From positions 1 to 18,666 of the forward strand of contig JBJETQ010000025.1 of the NCBI GenBank assembly GCA_051883395.1: a stretch of 18,666 nucleotides of DNA, in the 5' to 3' direction. The position numbers were made by a program, and so were the translations under genes. This DNA comes from HGM11368 sp051883395. GTDB lineage: Bacteria > Bacillota > Clostridia > Christensenellales > UBA3700. Position 1 is the stretch's first letter. Each line of letters starts with the position of its first letter. Of this stretch, positions 1 to 7,327 are shown one piece after another. The notes below the pieces were generated by a model. The model did not search any database, was not told the origin of the DNA, and saw only the letters and a list, made by a program, of their open reading frames with translations.

Positions 1-651
1 CTTTTCAAAGTCCACTCCGCCTCTTTCGTAACAGTTGGTTACAAGGTCCATAAGCAAAGTCTTTTTGAGCAGATAAATATTCAGTCCGATTTCTTCCGTC
101 TTATCGCTGGCAGTCTGAGTAATTCTGCTGCCCGTAACACGTCCGTTCTCGTCGCTCTCGACTATCACTCTCCTGGAAGTAGTAGGTTTTGCAAAATAAG
201 TGAGCATGGTTATATCAGCGCCCTTTTCGATATGTTTGTTATACACGTCGTCAAAGTCCAGGTTGGCTGCTATATTGCTGTTGGTAACGATTACGTATTC
301 TTCGCTAGCTTTTTCGATATAGTCAAGAATTCCGTACATTGCTTCTATCTTGCCCTTTGATACACTTCTGGAAGTATTGGAAGCATAAGGCGGAAATACG
401 GTAATACCGCTGTTTTTTCTGTTAAGGTCCCAATCTCTACCCATTCGGATATGGTCCATCAGCGACGAGTAATTGCTCTTGGTCATGATACCAATCGTGG
501 TAATCTGGCTGTTGACCAGATTGGACAAGGTAAAGTCGATAAATCTGTATCTGCCGCCCACAGGCAACGAAGCGGTAGTACGGTGGAGCGTGAGCTCGTT
601 GAGTTTAGACTCGTTGTCGCTGGCAAAAATAATACTCATTATGTTATTCAT
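1..651 (-). CDS. glgD: GlgD, glucose-1-phosphate adenylyltransferase-like subunit (partial, 3' end beyond the left edge)
   Basis: 217 codons are open from ATG 651 to base 1; the rest lies outside the window. GlgD is the partner subunit of GlgC in Gram-positive ADP-glucose pyrophosphorylase, which makes ADP-glucose for glycogen synthesis in the cytoplasm. The protein aligns by eye with GlgC (PVGGRYRFIDFTLSNLVNS against SFGGKYRIIDFPLSNCINS; MGRDWDLNR against NGQPWDLDR) but lacks the GGxGTRL nucleotide loop; its N-terminus reads IIFASDNESKLNELT instead. That loss is typical of GlgD, usually seen as a regulatory or non-catalytic subunit. A GGGGG ribosome binding site lies seven bases before ATG 651. 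A second ATG at 639 is possible but less well placed. The gene starts 11 bases after the glgC stop, so it is co-transcribed with glgB and glgC. Confidence 0.9.
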   Translation of the reverse strand, partial: MNNIMSIIFASDNESKLNELTLHRTTASLPVGGRYRFIDFTLSNLVNSQITTIGIMTKSNYSSLMDHIRMGRDWDLNRKNSGITVFPPYASNTSRSVSKGKIEAMYGILDYIEKASEEYVIVTNSNIAANLDFDDVYNKHIEKGADITMLTYFAKPTTSRRVIVESDENGRVTGSRITQTASDKTEEIGLNIYLLKKTLLMDLVTNCYERGGVDFEK

Positions 652-662
652 AACTTACCCCC

Positions 663-1847
663 TTAATCTATCATTTCGCCCATAGGCACAACTTGATTTT
701 CTGCTACTACTGCGTCAGGTCCGACCACGGCAATTTTGAGTTCCGACTTGTCGCACACTCCGCCGACCTTGGCGTTTTTACCTATTCTTGCGCCAGGACC
801 GACGATAGTATATCTGATGACGGCTCCGTCTTCGATTACTACGTTAGGCATGATATTGCAGTCTTCAATCACAACGTCTTTGCCCACCTTTACGCCCGAA
901 GATATAACGCTGTTTTTGATATATCCGTCTATCTCGCAACCTTCCGTAACCAAAGAATTGATAATTTGCGCATTGTTGCCCACGTAGTGTGGTGGTTCGG
1001 CGGTGTTTCTTGCATAAATCTTCCAGTTGTTGTCGTCGAGATTTATTCCGCTATTACTGTCGAGCAAATCCATATTTGCTTCCCAAAGGCTGGATATTGT
1101 TCCTACGTCCTTCCAGTAGCCTTCAAATTTGTAAGCAAACAGCTTCTGACCGTCCGCCAACATGTTAGGAATTATGTTCTTGCCGAAGTCGTTGCTAGAA
1201 GTCTTGTCTTCTTCGTCTTCTATGAGATATTTGCGGAGCTTTTCCCATGTGAATATATAAATACCCATCGAAGCGTTAGTGCTCTTAGGATTTTTAGGTT
1301 TTTCTTCAAATTCATAGACCGAATTATCTTCGTGGGTGTTCATGATACCGAATCTGCTCGCTTCTTCCTTGCTTACGTTGATGACGGCAATGGTACAATC
1401 GGCATTTTTTGCTTTGTGATAGTCCAGCATTTTGGAATAGTCCATTTTGTAGATATGGTCGCCCGAAAGAATAAGCACGTATTGGGGGTCGAACTTGTCG
1501 ACAAATTGGATATTCTGATAAATTGCGTTTGCAGTACCCTTATACCAGTCGGAGCCTTTGTTCTTCATATATGGTGGCAAAACGAACACGCCGCCGTTGA
1601 GACGGTCAAGGTCCCACGGCTGACCGTTGCCTATGTATTGGTTAAGATTGAAAGGCTGATACTGCGTCAATACGCCTATCGTATCGATATTGGAATTGAT
1701 GCAGTTGGACAAAGGAAAGTCTATAATTCTATACTTGCCTCCAAACGAAACGGCAGGCTTTGCCAAATCTCTCGTCAAAGAATACAGACGGGTTCCTTGA
1801 CCACCCGCAAGCAACATTGCCACACATTCTTTTTTGTTAGTAAACAT
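663..1847 (-). CDS. glgC: Glucose-1-phosphate adenylyltransferase, catalytic subunit GlgC
   Basis: 394 residues, normal length for the family. It forms ADP-glucose from ATP and glucose-1-phosphate, the committed step of bacterial glycogen synthesis. The N-terminal nucleotidyltransferase domain has the nucleotide loop LLAGGQGTRL (residues 12-21), the KPAVSFGGKYRIIDFPLSN segment (30-48), SGDHIYKMDY (128-137, metal/catalytic Asp), the sugar-phosphate loop EFEEKP (179-184) and GYWKDVGT (243-250). From about residue 285 on, the hexapeptide-like repeats of the left-handed beta-helix are visible (for example GYIKNSVISSGVKVGKDVVIEDC). ATG 1847 has a textbook AGGAGG at 1852-1857, which fixes the start. 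The gene lies 68 bases after glgB and 11 before glgD in the same direction. All expected active-site motifs are present, so this should be the active partner of GlgD. Confidence 0.97.
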   Translation of the reverse strand: MFTNKKECVAMLLAGGQGTRLYSLTRDLAKPAVSFGGKYRIIDFPLSNCINSNIDTIGVLTQYQPFNLNQYIGNGQPWDLDRLNGGVFVLPPYMKNKGSDWYKGTANAIYQNIQFVDKFDPQYVLILSGDHIYKMDYSKMLDYHKAKNADCTIAVINVSKEEASRFGIMNTHEDNSVYEFEEKPKNPKSTNASMGIYIFTWEKLRKYLIEDEEDKTSSNDFGKNIIPNMLADGQKLFAYKFEGYWKDVGTISSLWEANMDLLDSNSGINLDDNNWKIYARNTAEPPHYVGNNAQIINSLVTEGCEIDGYIKNSVISSGVKVGKDVVIEDCNIMPNVVIEDGAVIRYTIVGPGARIGKNAKVGGVCDKSELKIAVVGPDAVVAENQVVPMGEMID

Positions 1848-1915
1848 TGCGTCCTCCTGATTGCATTAGTACTGATATAATATATATCATATTGAGTTAG
1901 AAATATAGATTTTTG

Positions 1916-3814
1916 TCATTTTTTAGCTTTTGAACGTTTGACGACAGGTTTCAGATACAATACCGAATTGCCCGGAATCGTCATCTTGATATGTTGTTCC
2001 TGTCCGTGCATTGCTCCGCTCTTGGCACGATATTTTATCACGCCGTCGTCGCTTCCGCCAAATTCTTTGTCATTACTGTTAAGCACAACTCTGTAAGTGC
2101 AATTTTCCGGCACGCCCATATCATAGTCGCTTCTCGTAACAGGAGAAAAATTGACCACGATAACGGTATAGTCGCCTTGCTTGTCGTATCTGACAAAGGA
2201 AACTATATTCTGAGTATTGTCGTCGACAACCAACCATTTAAAGCCGTCGTAAGACGTGTCAAGTTGATACATCTCGGCATTCTTTTTGTAATACGTATTG
2301 AGTTTTTTGACAAAATTGTGCAAATTGCGATGCGATTCATAATCGAGCAAAAACCAATCGAGTTGCTTTTTGAAGTCCCATTCGATAAACTGTCCGAATT
2401 CTCCGCCCATAAACAGCAATTTTTTGCCGGGATGCGCCATCATATATCCGTAAAAGGCTTTTAGCCCGTCAAACTTTTCGTGATATTCGCCCGGCATCTT
2501 TGAAAGCATCGAACACTTGCCGTGTACCACTTCGTCGTGAGATATTGGCAAAATATAGTTTTCGCTGAATGCGTAAGTAATGGCAAAGGTAATGTTGTTA
2601 TGCATATCTTTGCGGAAGAAAGGATTGGCGGAAACATATCTGAGATTGTCGTTCATCCAACCCATGTTCCATTTGAAATTAAAGCCTAGTCCACCGTCCT
2701 TAGGCGGTTTGGTAACCATAGGAAAAGCAGTAGACTCCTCCGCTATCATTACCACGCCTTTGTGTCTTGACAACACAGCGGTATTGAGCTGTTTAAGAAA
2801 ATCGATTGCTTCGAGATTGTAGTTACCGCCAAAGGCGTTTGGTCTCCACTCTCCGTCTTTGCGGTCATAGTCGAGATAGAGCATCGAAGCTACTGCGTCC
2901 ACTCTTATTCCGTCAATATGGAATTCTTCCACCCAATAGTCAGCCGAAGATATAAGGAAAGATTTGACTTCTTTCTTGCCATAGTCAAACACCATAGTTC
3001 CCCACTCTTTATGCTCGGCTTTGAGTGGGTCGGAATACTCATACAGCGGCTGTCCGTCAAACATGTAAAGACCGTGAGAGTCCTTAGGAAAATGCGCCAC
3101 TACCCAGTCAAGGAATACGCCGATTCCGTTTTGGTGGCACAAGTCCACAAGGTATCTGAAATCGTCAGGAGTTCCGTATCTCGAAGTAGGAGCAAACATA
3201 CCGGTAACCTGATAGCCCCAGCTTCCGTCGTAAGGATACTCGGTAACAGGCAATATTTCTACGTGAGTGTAGCCCATCTCCACCACGTATTCCACCAGTT
3301 TTTTAGCTATGGTGCGATAGTTGCAGACAACTCCGTATTCGTTTCTTATCCAACTACCCAGATGCAATTCATATATATTCATCGGGGTTTCGTAAGGATT
3401 GTATGATTCTCTGTTTTTCAACCACTTTTTGTCAGACCATCTGTAACTGCTCTCGTACAGTTTGGACGCCGTAGCCGGCGCCGTCTCGGCATGAGTGGCA
3501 TAAGGGTCGGCTTTCAGCCTTATTTCTCCGTTAGAAGTCTCTATGCTAAACTTGTAAATCTCGTATATTTTCAACCCTTCGACAAAAGTCTGCCATATTC
3601 CTTTGGCAATCTGCGACATAGGATTTGCGTTTCTGTCCCAATCGTTAAAATTGCCGACCACGCTCACGCTCTTTGCATGAGGAGCCCAAACGGTAAAAGT
3701 CCAACCTTCTTTGCCCTTTATTTTTTCTTTTTTCGGACAAAAGAATTTGTAAGACTGATAATTCGAGCCTTCGTGAAAAAGATAAACGGGTACCTGGGTA
3801 TTTTTATCTGCCAT
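1916..3814 (-). CDS. glgB: 1,4-alpha-glucan branching enzyme GlgB
   Basis: 632 residues. It cuts alpha-1,4 glucan chains and rejoins them as alpha-1,6 branches during glycogen formation. An N-terminal CBM48-type domain (about 35-105: WTFTVWAPHAKSVSVVGNFN) precedes the GH13 barrel. Numbered from ATG 3814, the catalytic set is region I DWVVAHFP (about 236-243), nucleophile D306 in GIRVDAV, acid/base E359 in IAEES and the transition-state Asp 427 in SHDEVVHGKCSM, a branching-enzyme signature. Region I has Val where DWVPxHF is usual, a small variation. A GTG at 3820 would add two residues but it is part of the AAAGGAG ribosome binding site (3820-3826), so ATG 3814 is preferred. It is the first gene of the glgBCD operon, with a promoter at 3841-3869 and a leader of only about 20 bases. 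Confidence 0.96.
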   Translation of the reverse strand: MADKNTQVPVYLFHEGSNYQSYKFFCPKKEKIKGKEGWTFTVWAPHAKSVSVVGNFNDWDRNANPMSQIAKGIWQTFVEGLKIYEIYKFSIETSNGEIRLKADPYATHAETAPATASKLYESSYRWSDKKWLKNRESYNPYETPMNIYELHLGSWIRNEYGVVCNYRTIAKKLVEYVVEMGYTHVEILPVTEYPYDGSWGYQVTGMFAPTSRYGTPDDFRYLVDLCHQNGIGVFLDWVVAHFPKDSHGLYMFDGQPLYEYSDPLKAEHKEWGTMVFDYGKKEVKSFLISSADYWVEEFHIDGIRVDAVASMLYLDYDRKDGEWRPNAFGGNYNLEAIDFLKQLNTAVLSRHKGVVMIAEESTAFPMVTKPPKDGGLGFNFKWNMGWMNDNLRYVSANPFFRKDMHNNITFAITYAFSENYILPISHDEVVHGKCSMLSKMPGEYHEKFDGLKAFYGYMMAHPGKKLLFMGGEFGQFIEWDFKKQLDWFLLDYESHRNLHNFVKKLNTYYKKNAEMYQLDTSYDGFKWLVVDDNTQNIVSFVRYDKQGDYTVIVVNFSPVTRSDYDMGVPENCTYRVVLNSNDKEFGGSDDGVIKYRAKSGAMHGQEQHIKMTIPGNSVLYLKPVVKRSKAKK

Positions 3815-3840
3815 ACGCACTCCTTTAATTACTTTTTATT

Positions 3841-3869
3841 ATTATAACACGAAAATAAGCCCATTTCAA
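3841..3869 (-). promoter_or_regulatory. Sigma-A promoter of glgBCD
   Basis: On the minus strand TTGAAA (3864-3869) and TATAAT (3841-3846) are separated by exactly 17 bases, and a TGT precedes the -10 (extended -10, TGnTATAAT). The start of transcription would fall near 3834, giving a short leader that contains the glgB ribosome binding site. A 9-bp perfect inverted repeat (3852-3860 and 3879-3887) brackets the -35. Confidence 0.8.
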
Positions 3870-3900
3870 GATGGATATGCTTATTTTTTTGCATAATGGC

Positions 3901-3936
3901 ATAAAAAATTTGCCGACGCACAGCAATCGGCAAATC
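3901..3936 (-). terminator. Rho-independent terminator of the amino-acid ABC importer operon
   Basis: A perfect 9-bp stem (3908-3916 with 3927-3935, ATTTGCCGA/TCGGCAAAT) with a 10-base loop is followed on the minus strand by a run of six T residues (3902-3907). It lies about 36 bases after the ATPase stop codon and before the glgB promoter, so it separates the two operons. Confidence 0.85.
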
Positions 3937-3971
3937 TTATCAATTTTTCTGATTTGTTTTATCAATTCTTA

Positions 3972-4985
3972 TTACAGCACCTTCGCCAAAAACTCTTTGA
4001 GACGTGGATTCTGTGGATTTTCAAAAAACTCCTTAGGCGTATTCTGCTCCAACACGTTGCCTTTGTCCATAAACAAAACTCTCGTGCTTACTTCTTTGGC
4101 AAATCCCATCTCGTGAGTAACTATAACCATAGTCATTCCATCGTCGGCAACTTCTTTTATCAGTTCAAGAACTTCACCCACCATTTCCGGGTCGAGCGCA
4201 CTTGTAGGTTCGTCAAAAAGCATCACGTCCGGATTCATCGCCAAAGCTCTTACTATCGCCACTCTTTGTTTCTGACCGCCCGACAGCGTAGACGGATATT
4301 TGTCGGCTTTGTCGCTCAGCCCTATCCTTTCCAGCAACTGCAAAGCTTTTTCTTTTGCCTGAGCTTTGACTTTCTTTTTGTCGTCCACAATATTTTTGAA
4401 CGGATTGCCCTTAATCTGCGCCTTTTCTGCTTTGAGACTTTCGATAGTCTCGTCAATAACCTTTATTCTGTCCGCAGTCTCAACGTCTTCGACGTACTCG
4501 CTCTTGTCGGCGTCAGCCTTGTCAAGCAGTTTTTTGAGTTGAGAGAGCAAATTGTGCTTTTCTTCCTTCAATGCCTTGATTTGAAGGTCGATTTCCTTGA
4601 CCTTTTGTTTGCGCTGCGCCTTCAAGGTCTTGACTCCTATCTTGACGGGTGCAAGCATGATGTTGTCTATGATGGTGAGATTGTTGAACAAATTGAAATG
4701 CTGAAACACCATACCCATTTTTTGTCTGTGTTTGTTAATGTCGGTATGTTTGTCGTTGAGCAGTTTCCCTTCAAAGTAAATTTCTCCGCTCGTAGGTTCT
4801 TCCATAAGATTGAGACATCTCAAAAAAGTACTCTTACCGCTACCTGACGGACCGACGATAGATACCTTTTCTCCCTTTTTTATAGTTTCGTTGATGCCTT
4901 TGAGTACGTGAAGGTCTCCAAACTTTTTGTTCAAATCTTTTACTTCTATGATAACGTCGCCGTTTTTCAAATTATCTGCGCTCAC
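3972..4985 (-). CDS. Polar amino-acid ABC importer ATPase (GlnQ/HisP-type) with a long helical insertion
   Basis: 337 residues, against about 240-250 for normal GlnQ-type ATPases. It would power import of a polar amino acid through the neighbouring permease. Walker A is GPSGSGKST (45-53), Q-loop Q95 in MVFQHFNLF, signature LSGGQ (234-238), Walker B VMLFDEP (254-260), followed by TSALDPE and the switch histidine H291. The extra length lies at about 122-207, between the Q-loop region and the signature. It is rich in K, E, D and L with heptad-like spacing (for example IDLQIKALKEEKHNLLSQLK), so a coiled-coil hairpin is likely. On both sides the sequence is ordinary GlnQ (NIMLAPVKIG before; KALQLLERIGLSDKADKYPS after). 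The start is GTG 4985, overlapping the permease end by 14 bases, with GGAG at 4997-5000. This suggests translational coupling. Substrate unknown. Confidence 0.93.
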   Translation of the reverse strand: MSADNLKNGDVIIEVKDLNKKFGDLHVLKGINETIKKGEKVSIVGPSGSGKSTFLRCLNLMEEPTSGEIYFEGKLLNDKHTDINKHRQKMGMVFQHFNLFNNLTIIDNIMLAPVKIGVKTLKAQRKQKVKEIDLQIKALKEEKHNLLSQLKKLLDKADADKSEYVEDVETADRIKVIDETIESLKAEKAQIKGNPFKNIVDDKKKVKAQAKEKALQLLERIGLSDKADKYPSTLSGGQKQRVAIVRALAMNPDVMLFDEPTSALDPEMVGEVLELIKEVADDGMTMVIVTHEMGFAKEVSTRVLFMDKGNVLEQNTPKEFFENPQNPRLKEFLAKVL

Positions 4986-5667
4986 TCTTTCTCATTCTCC
5001 TTTCTATTGCTTTGACCAACAACGTAATCAACGATACGATGACCAGATAAACCGCCGCCAACATCAGATACGGTATAACGTATTCATAAGTAGCGTCGCC
5101 TATCGACCTGAACGCTTTGGTAAGGTCCACAACGGCTATAAAGCTGACAACCGACGTTTCTTTGACGAGAGTGATAAACTCGTTGCCAAGAGTAGGCAAA
5201 ATATTTTTGACCGCCTGTGGCAAAACCACGCTCAGCATAGACGGAGAATAGCCAAGGCCCAAAGACCTTGCCGCTTCCATCTGTCCTTTATCCACCGACA
5301 ATATACCGCTACGCATAATTTCCGATACGTATGCGCCGCTGTTAAAGCCAAAAGCCGCAACCGCTACAATTACTTTATCCACTTTGACGCCTAATGCAGG
5401 AAACAAAATGAAATAAAAAATCAACAATTGTACTACCATAGGAGTACCACGGAAGAACCACGTATAGAGATCGCTGATGGCGGACCAGATTTTGATTACC
5501 GGTTTTTTTTGTGGCAGAACCTTAGAAATCGCTATTATCGTACCTATTACGATACCGATTATAAGTCCGAGTACGGCAATAAGTGCTGTGGCTTTTAAGC
5601 CGTTCAGCACTTCTTTGTACCCTTCGTAGGTAATAAATTGTTTATAAAAAACTTCCCACGCAGTCAT
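4972..5667 (-). CDS. Polar amino-acid ABC importer permease (GlnP/HisM family)
   Basis: 231 residues, normal size for a family-3 amino-acid permease. Hydrophobic spans are visible at about 27-48, 75-95, 98-118, 172-192 and 198-219, consistent with five membrane helices. FFRGTPMVVQ (71-80) is a family hallmark. The ATPase-coupling EAA loop reads EAARSLGLGYSPSMLSVVLP (131-150). ATG 5667 follows the binding-protein stop by two bases and has no convincing ribosome binding site of its own, so it is probably translated by reinitiation. Its 3' end overlaps the ATPase start by 14 bases. Nothing is odd in this subunit itself, which makes the unusual binding protein and ATPase beside it stand out. Confidence 0.94.
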   Translation of the reverse strand: MTAWEVFYKQFITYEGYKEVLNGLKATALIAVLGLIIGIVIGTIIAISKVLPQKKPVIKIWSAISDLYTWFFRGTPMVVQLLIFYFILFPALGVKVDKVIVAVAAFGFNSGAYVSEIMRSGILSVDKGQMEAARSLGLGYSPSMLSVVLPQAVKNILPTLGNEFITLVKETSVVSFIAVVDLTKAFRSIGDATYEYVIPYLMLAAVYLVIVSLITLLVKAIERRMRKSERR

Positions 5668-5669
5668 AG

Positions 5670-6515
5670 TTATTTATTCATAGATTTAACGATACTCTTT
5701 GCAGGCATTTCGTCGATTACGACAAAATCTATCTGACCGTTAATCATATCCTTTACGGCAAGTGCGCCGTTTGCATATCCGGCTGGCGTAATGTTGCTGA
5801 ATCCGTCAAATCCCCACTCAACGTCGCCTTTTACGTAGAACTCACCGGTGGTACCGTTTTGGAAACCGCCCTTTTTGCCGCTCATAGCTTTAAGCACGTT
5901 TTCTACGTCGCTTGCGGTTGCGCAATCGTCAAAAGTAGTGTCGTCTGCTTTGACAATAATAACTTGAGATGCGTTATAGTAAGATTGAGTAAAATCTACG
6001 CTTTCTTTTCTCGTATCGTTGACGGTAAGACCTGCCATAGCAATATCGCAAATGCCGTTGCCTACTGCTGTTACAACTGCGTCAAAGTCCATATCTTCGA
6101 TTACAAGTTCTTTACCGAGAATTTGTGCTATCTCATAAGCAAGCTCCATATCGATACCTGCAAACTTATTGCCGAGTTTGTATTCAAACGGAGCAAAAGC
6201 TGCGTTAGTTGCTACAACAAGTTGATCCTTGCTTGGGTCTTTGGTAGCCGATTCGATACCCGTTACTTCCGCACCTGCAAAATACTTGTTCATTATTTCT
6301 TCCATTTTGCCGTTGCTTTTAAGAGTATCGATAGCGTTGTTGACGTCATTAAGCAATTGGGTATCGCCCTTGTCAACGCCAAAAGCGTATTCTTCTTCGG
6401 TCAATTGAATTTCAATTACTTTTACTTGACTTGCGTCATTGTTACAAGCAACCATTCCGATTGCGCTAACCGCAACCATTGCTACTATAAGAATTGATAG
6501 TAAAACTTTTTTCAT
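5670..6515 (-). CDS. Amino-acid ABC importer substrate-binding lipoprotein (SBP family 3), apparently circularly permuted
   Basis: 281 residues, anchored outside the membrane. Signal peptide 1-23 (MKKVLLSILIVAMVAV) with a lipobox ending at C24 (GMVAC). Residues 31-79 (IEIQLTEEEYAFGVDKGD through MEEIMNKYF) match the segment that normally ends family-3 proteins. A linker (80-97, polar) then leads to the usual mature N-terminus, LVVATNAAFAPFEYK (99-113). The order is normal from there: AGLTVNDTRKESVDF (161-175, R169 expected to hold the ligand carboxylate), NGTTGE (220-225), VVIDEMPA (265-272, D268 expected to hold the amino group). The protein stops nine residues later, where the 31-79 segment would usually follow. 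Length is therefore normal but the order is rotated. ATG 6515 has GGGGAG (6524-6529) upstream; a TTG at 6578 would add 21 residues but coincides with the -35 box. Confidence 0.92.
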   Translation of the reverse strand: MKKVLLSILIVAMVAVSAIGMVACNNDASQVKVIEIQLTEEEYAFGVDKGDTQLLNDVNNAIDTLKSNGKMEEIMNKYFAGAEVTGIESATKDPSKDQLVVATNAAFAPFEYKLGNKFAGIDMELAYEIAQILGKELVIEDMDFDAVVTAVGNGICDIAMAGLTVNDTRKESVDFTQSYYNASQVIIVKADDTTFDDCATASDVENVLKAMSGKKGGFQNGTTGEFYVKGDVEWGFDGFSNITPAGYANGALAVKDMINGQIDFVVIDEMPAKSIVKSMNK

Positions 6516-6549
6516 TGTTATATCTCCCCGTGTTTGTTTCGATAGCCCT

Positions 6550-6578
6550 ATTGTAAAGATAAACGTCAAAATGCGCAA
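6550..6578 (-). promoter_or_regulatory. Probable sigma-A promoter of the amino-acid ABC importer operon
   Basis: Minus-strand TTGCGC (6573-6578) and TACAAT (6550-6555) are 17 bases apart, with transcription expected near 6543, about 28 bases before the binding-protein ATG. The rest of the intergenic stretch up to 6690 is very AT-rich. It contains other TATAAT-like strings without a good -35, and I see no riboswitch-like fold in it. Confidence 0.55.
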
Positions 6579-6690
6579 CCAAATGAAAAAAATATTTTTA
6601 AAATGGATAAATATTCATAATTATTTGAATTTTTGTATTTTTATTCATATATTTATGCATAATTATATCAACATAAATAAAATATAAAAT

Positions 6691-7218
6691 CTACTCATCT
6701 GCCACATTGATTATGTGCTTATTCTTTCTTTTGGCATAATTATATGCCAATCGAGTACCGCTATTTGAACGAGCATCGACGCTATTAAGATAGTTTTTAT
6801 TATAATAAAATACACAATAATCACTATTTTCTATCATAGCTTGGTTACGCTCAATTTAACTAGCTTTTCCTGATTTATATTTTGCACTAAATTCAAACTC
6901 TTCTTCTACACCATATAGTACTACTTTTCTTTTATAGTATTTTGAATAAATTTCTTCCATATATAAACGTTCATTCTCTAATATACACGCTTCACTTTTG
7001 CACGTATACGCAATACGTTTTATATTTTTATATTTTTCTTTCAAGTCTGAGACAATTTTATGACATATATCGTTAAAATCACTTCGACTACCAAATAGGA
7101 GAACTGATATGCCGCAATTTAAAATTAATTCTTCAATCAAATTTCTCACTTTTTGTTCAATCTGACTTGTTATATTAATCTTCCTGTGCCCAATAAAACA
7201 ACATTTTTTAATATTCAT
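6691..7218 (-). pseudogene. SLOG-fold (YpsA/DUF1273-like) protein gene, interrupted by one in-frame stop
   Basis: Translation from ATG 7218 (AAGGAG at 7225-7230, six-base spacer) gives 120 residues beginning MNIKKCCFIGHRKI, with LLFGSRSDFNDIC and VVLYGVEEEFEF, which I recognise as a SLOG/Rossmann-like family common in Firmicutes. A TAA at 6856-6858 stops it. The same frame then continues for 54 codons as IERNQAMIENSDYCVFYYNK to INVADE and ends with TAG at 6691-6693. That is the expected family C-terminus (GKASYxERNxxMIxxSD), with TAA standing where Tyr belongs. One base change (TAT or TAC to TAA) would explain it; sequencing error or readthrough is possible. SLOG proteins often bind nucleotide-derived ligands, but the function here is unknown. 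The base composition is far more AT-rich than the flanks, suggesting transfer. An upstream ATG at 7251 would lie on the promoter. Confidence 0.8.
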
Positions 7219-7236
7219 AATTTGCTCCTTAAAAAT

Positions 7237-7266
7237 ATTATATGTCATCATATTAGGCAGTTACAA
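7237..7266 (-). promoter_or_regulatory. Promoter of the SLOG gene containing an operator-like repeat
   Basis: Minus-strand TTGTAA (7261-7266) and perfect TATAAT (7237-7242) are 18 bases apart. The spacer is filled by the first copy of the 17-bp repeat (7243-7259), a classic position for a repressor site. Confidence 0.6.
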
Positions 7267-7327
7267 ACAATTTGTCATCATTTTAGGCAATAATTTGTCT
7301 ATACACAATCGGGTGAAAATGATGACA
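7243..7327. repeat. Operator-like repeat array between the SLOG gene and the HTH regulator
   Basis: TGTCATCATATTAGGCA (7243-7259) and TGTCATCATTTTAGGCA (7273-7289) differ at one base and are 30 bp apart, start to start. The first 12 bases of the second copy recur as a perfect inverted copy, AAAATGATGACA, at 7316-7327, over the regulator's start codon. The divergent regulator is the natural candidate to bind them; that link is inference. Confidence 0.7.

Noticed and set aside
693..1880. Plus-strand open frame of 395 codons opposite glgC
   Set aside because: It is the antisense shadow of a gene with full GlgC motifs, has no ribosome binding site and no recognisable domain.
3954..4847. Plus-strand open frame of 297 codons opposite the ATPase
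   Set aside because: Crosses the real stop of the ATPase and has no start signals; composition is that of a reverse-strand shadow.
6516..6578. N-terminal extension of the binding protein from TTG 6578
   Set aside because: The TTG is part of the -35 box, and the extension would precede a complete signal peptide that has its own strong ribosome binding site.
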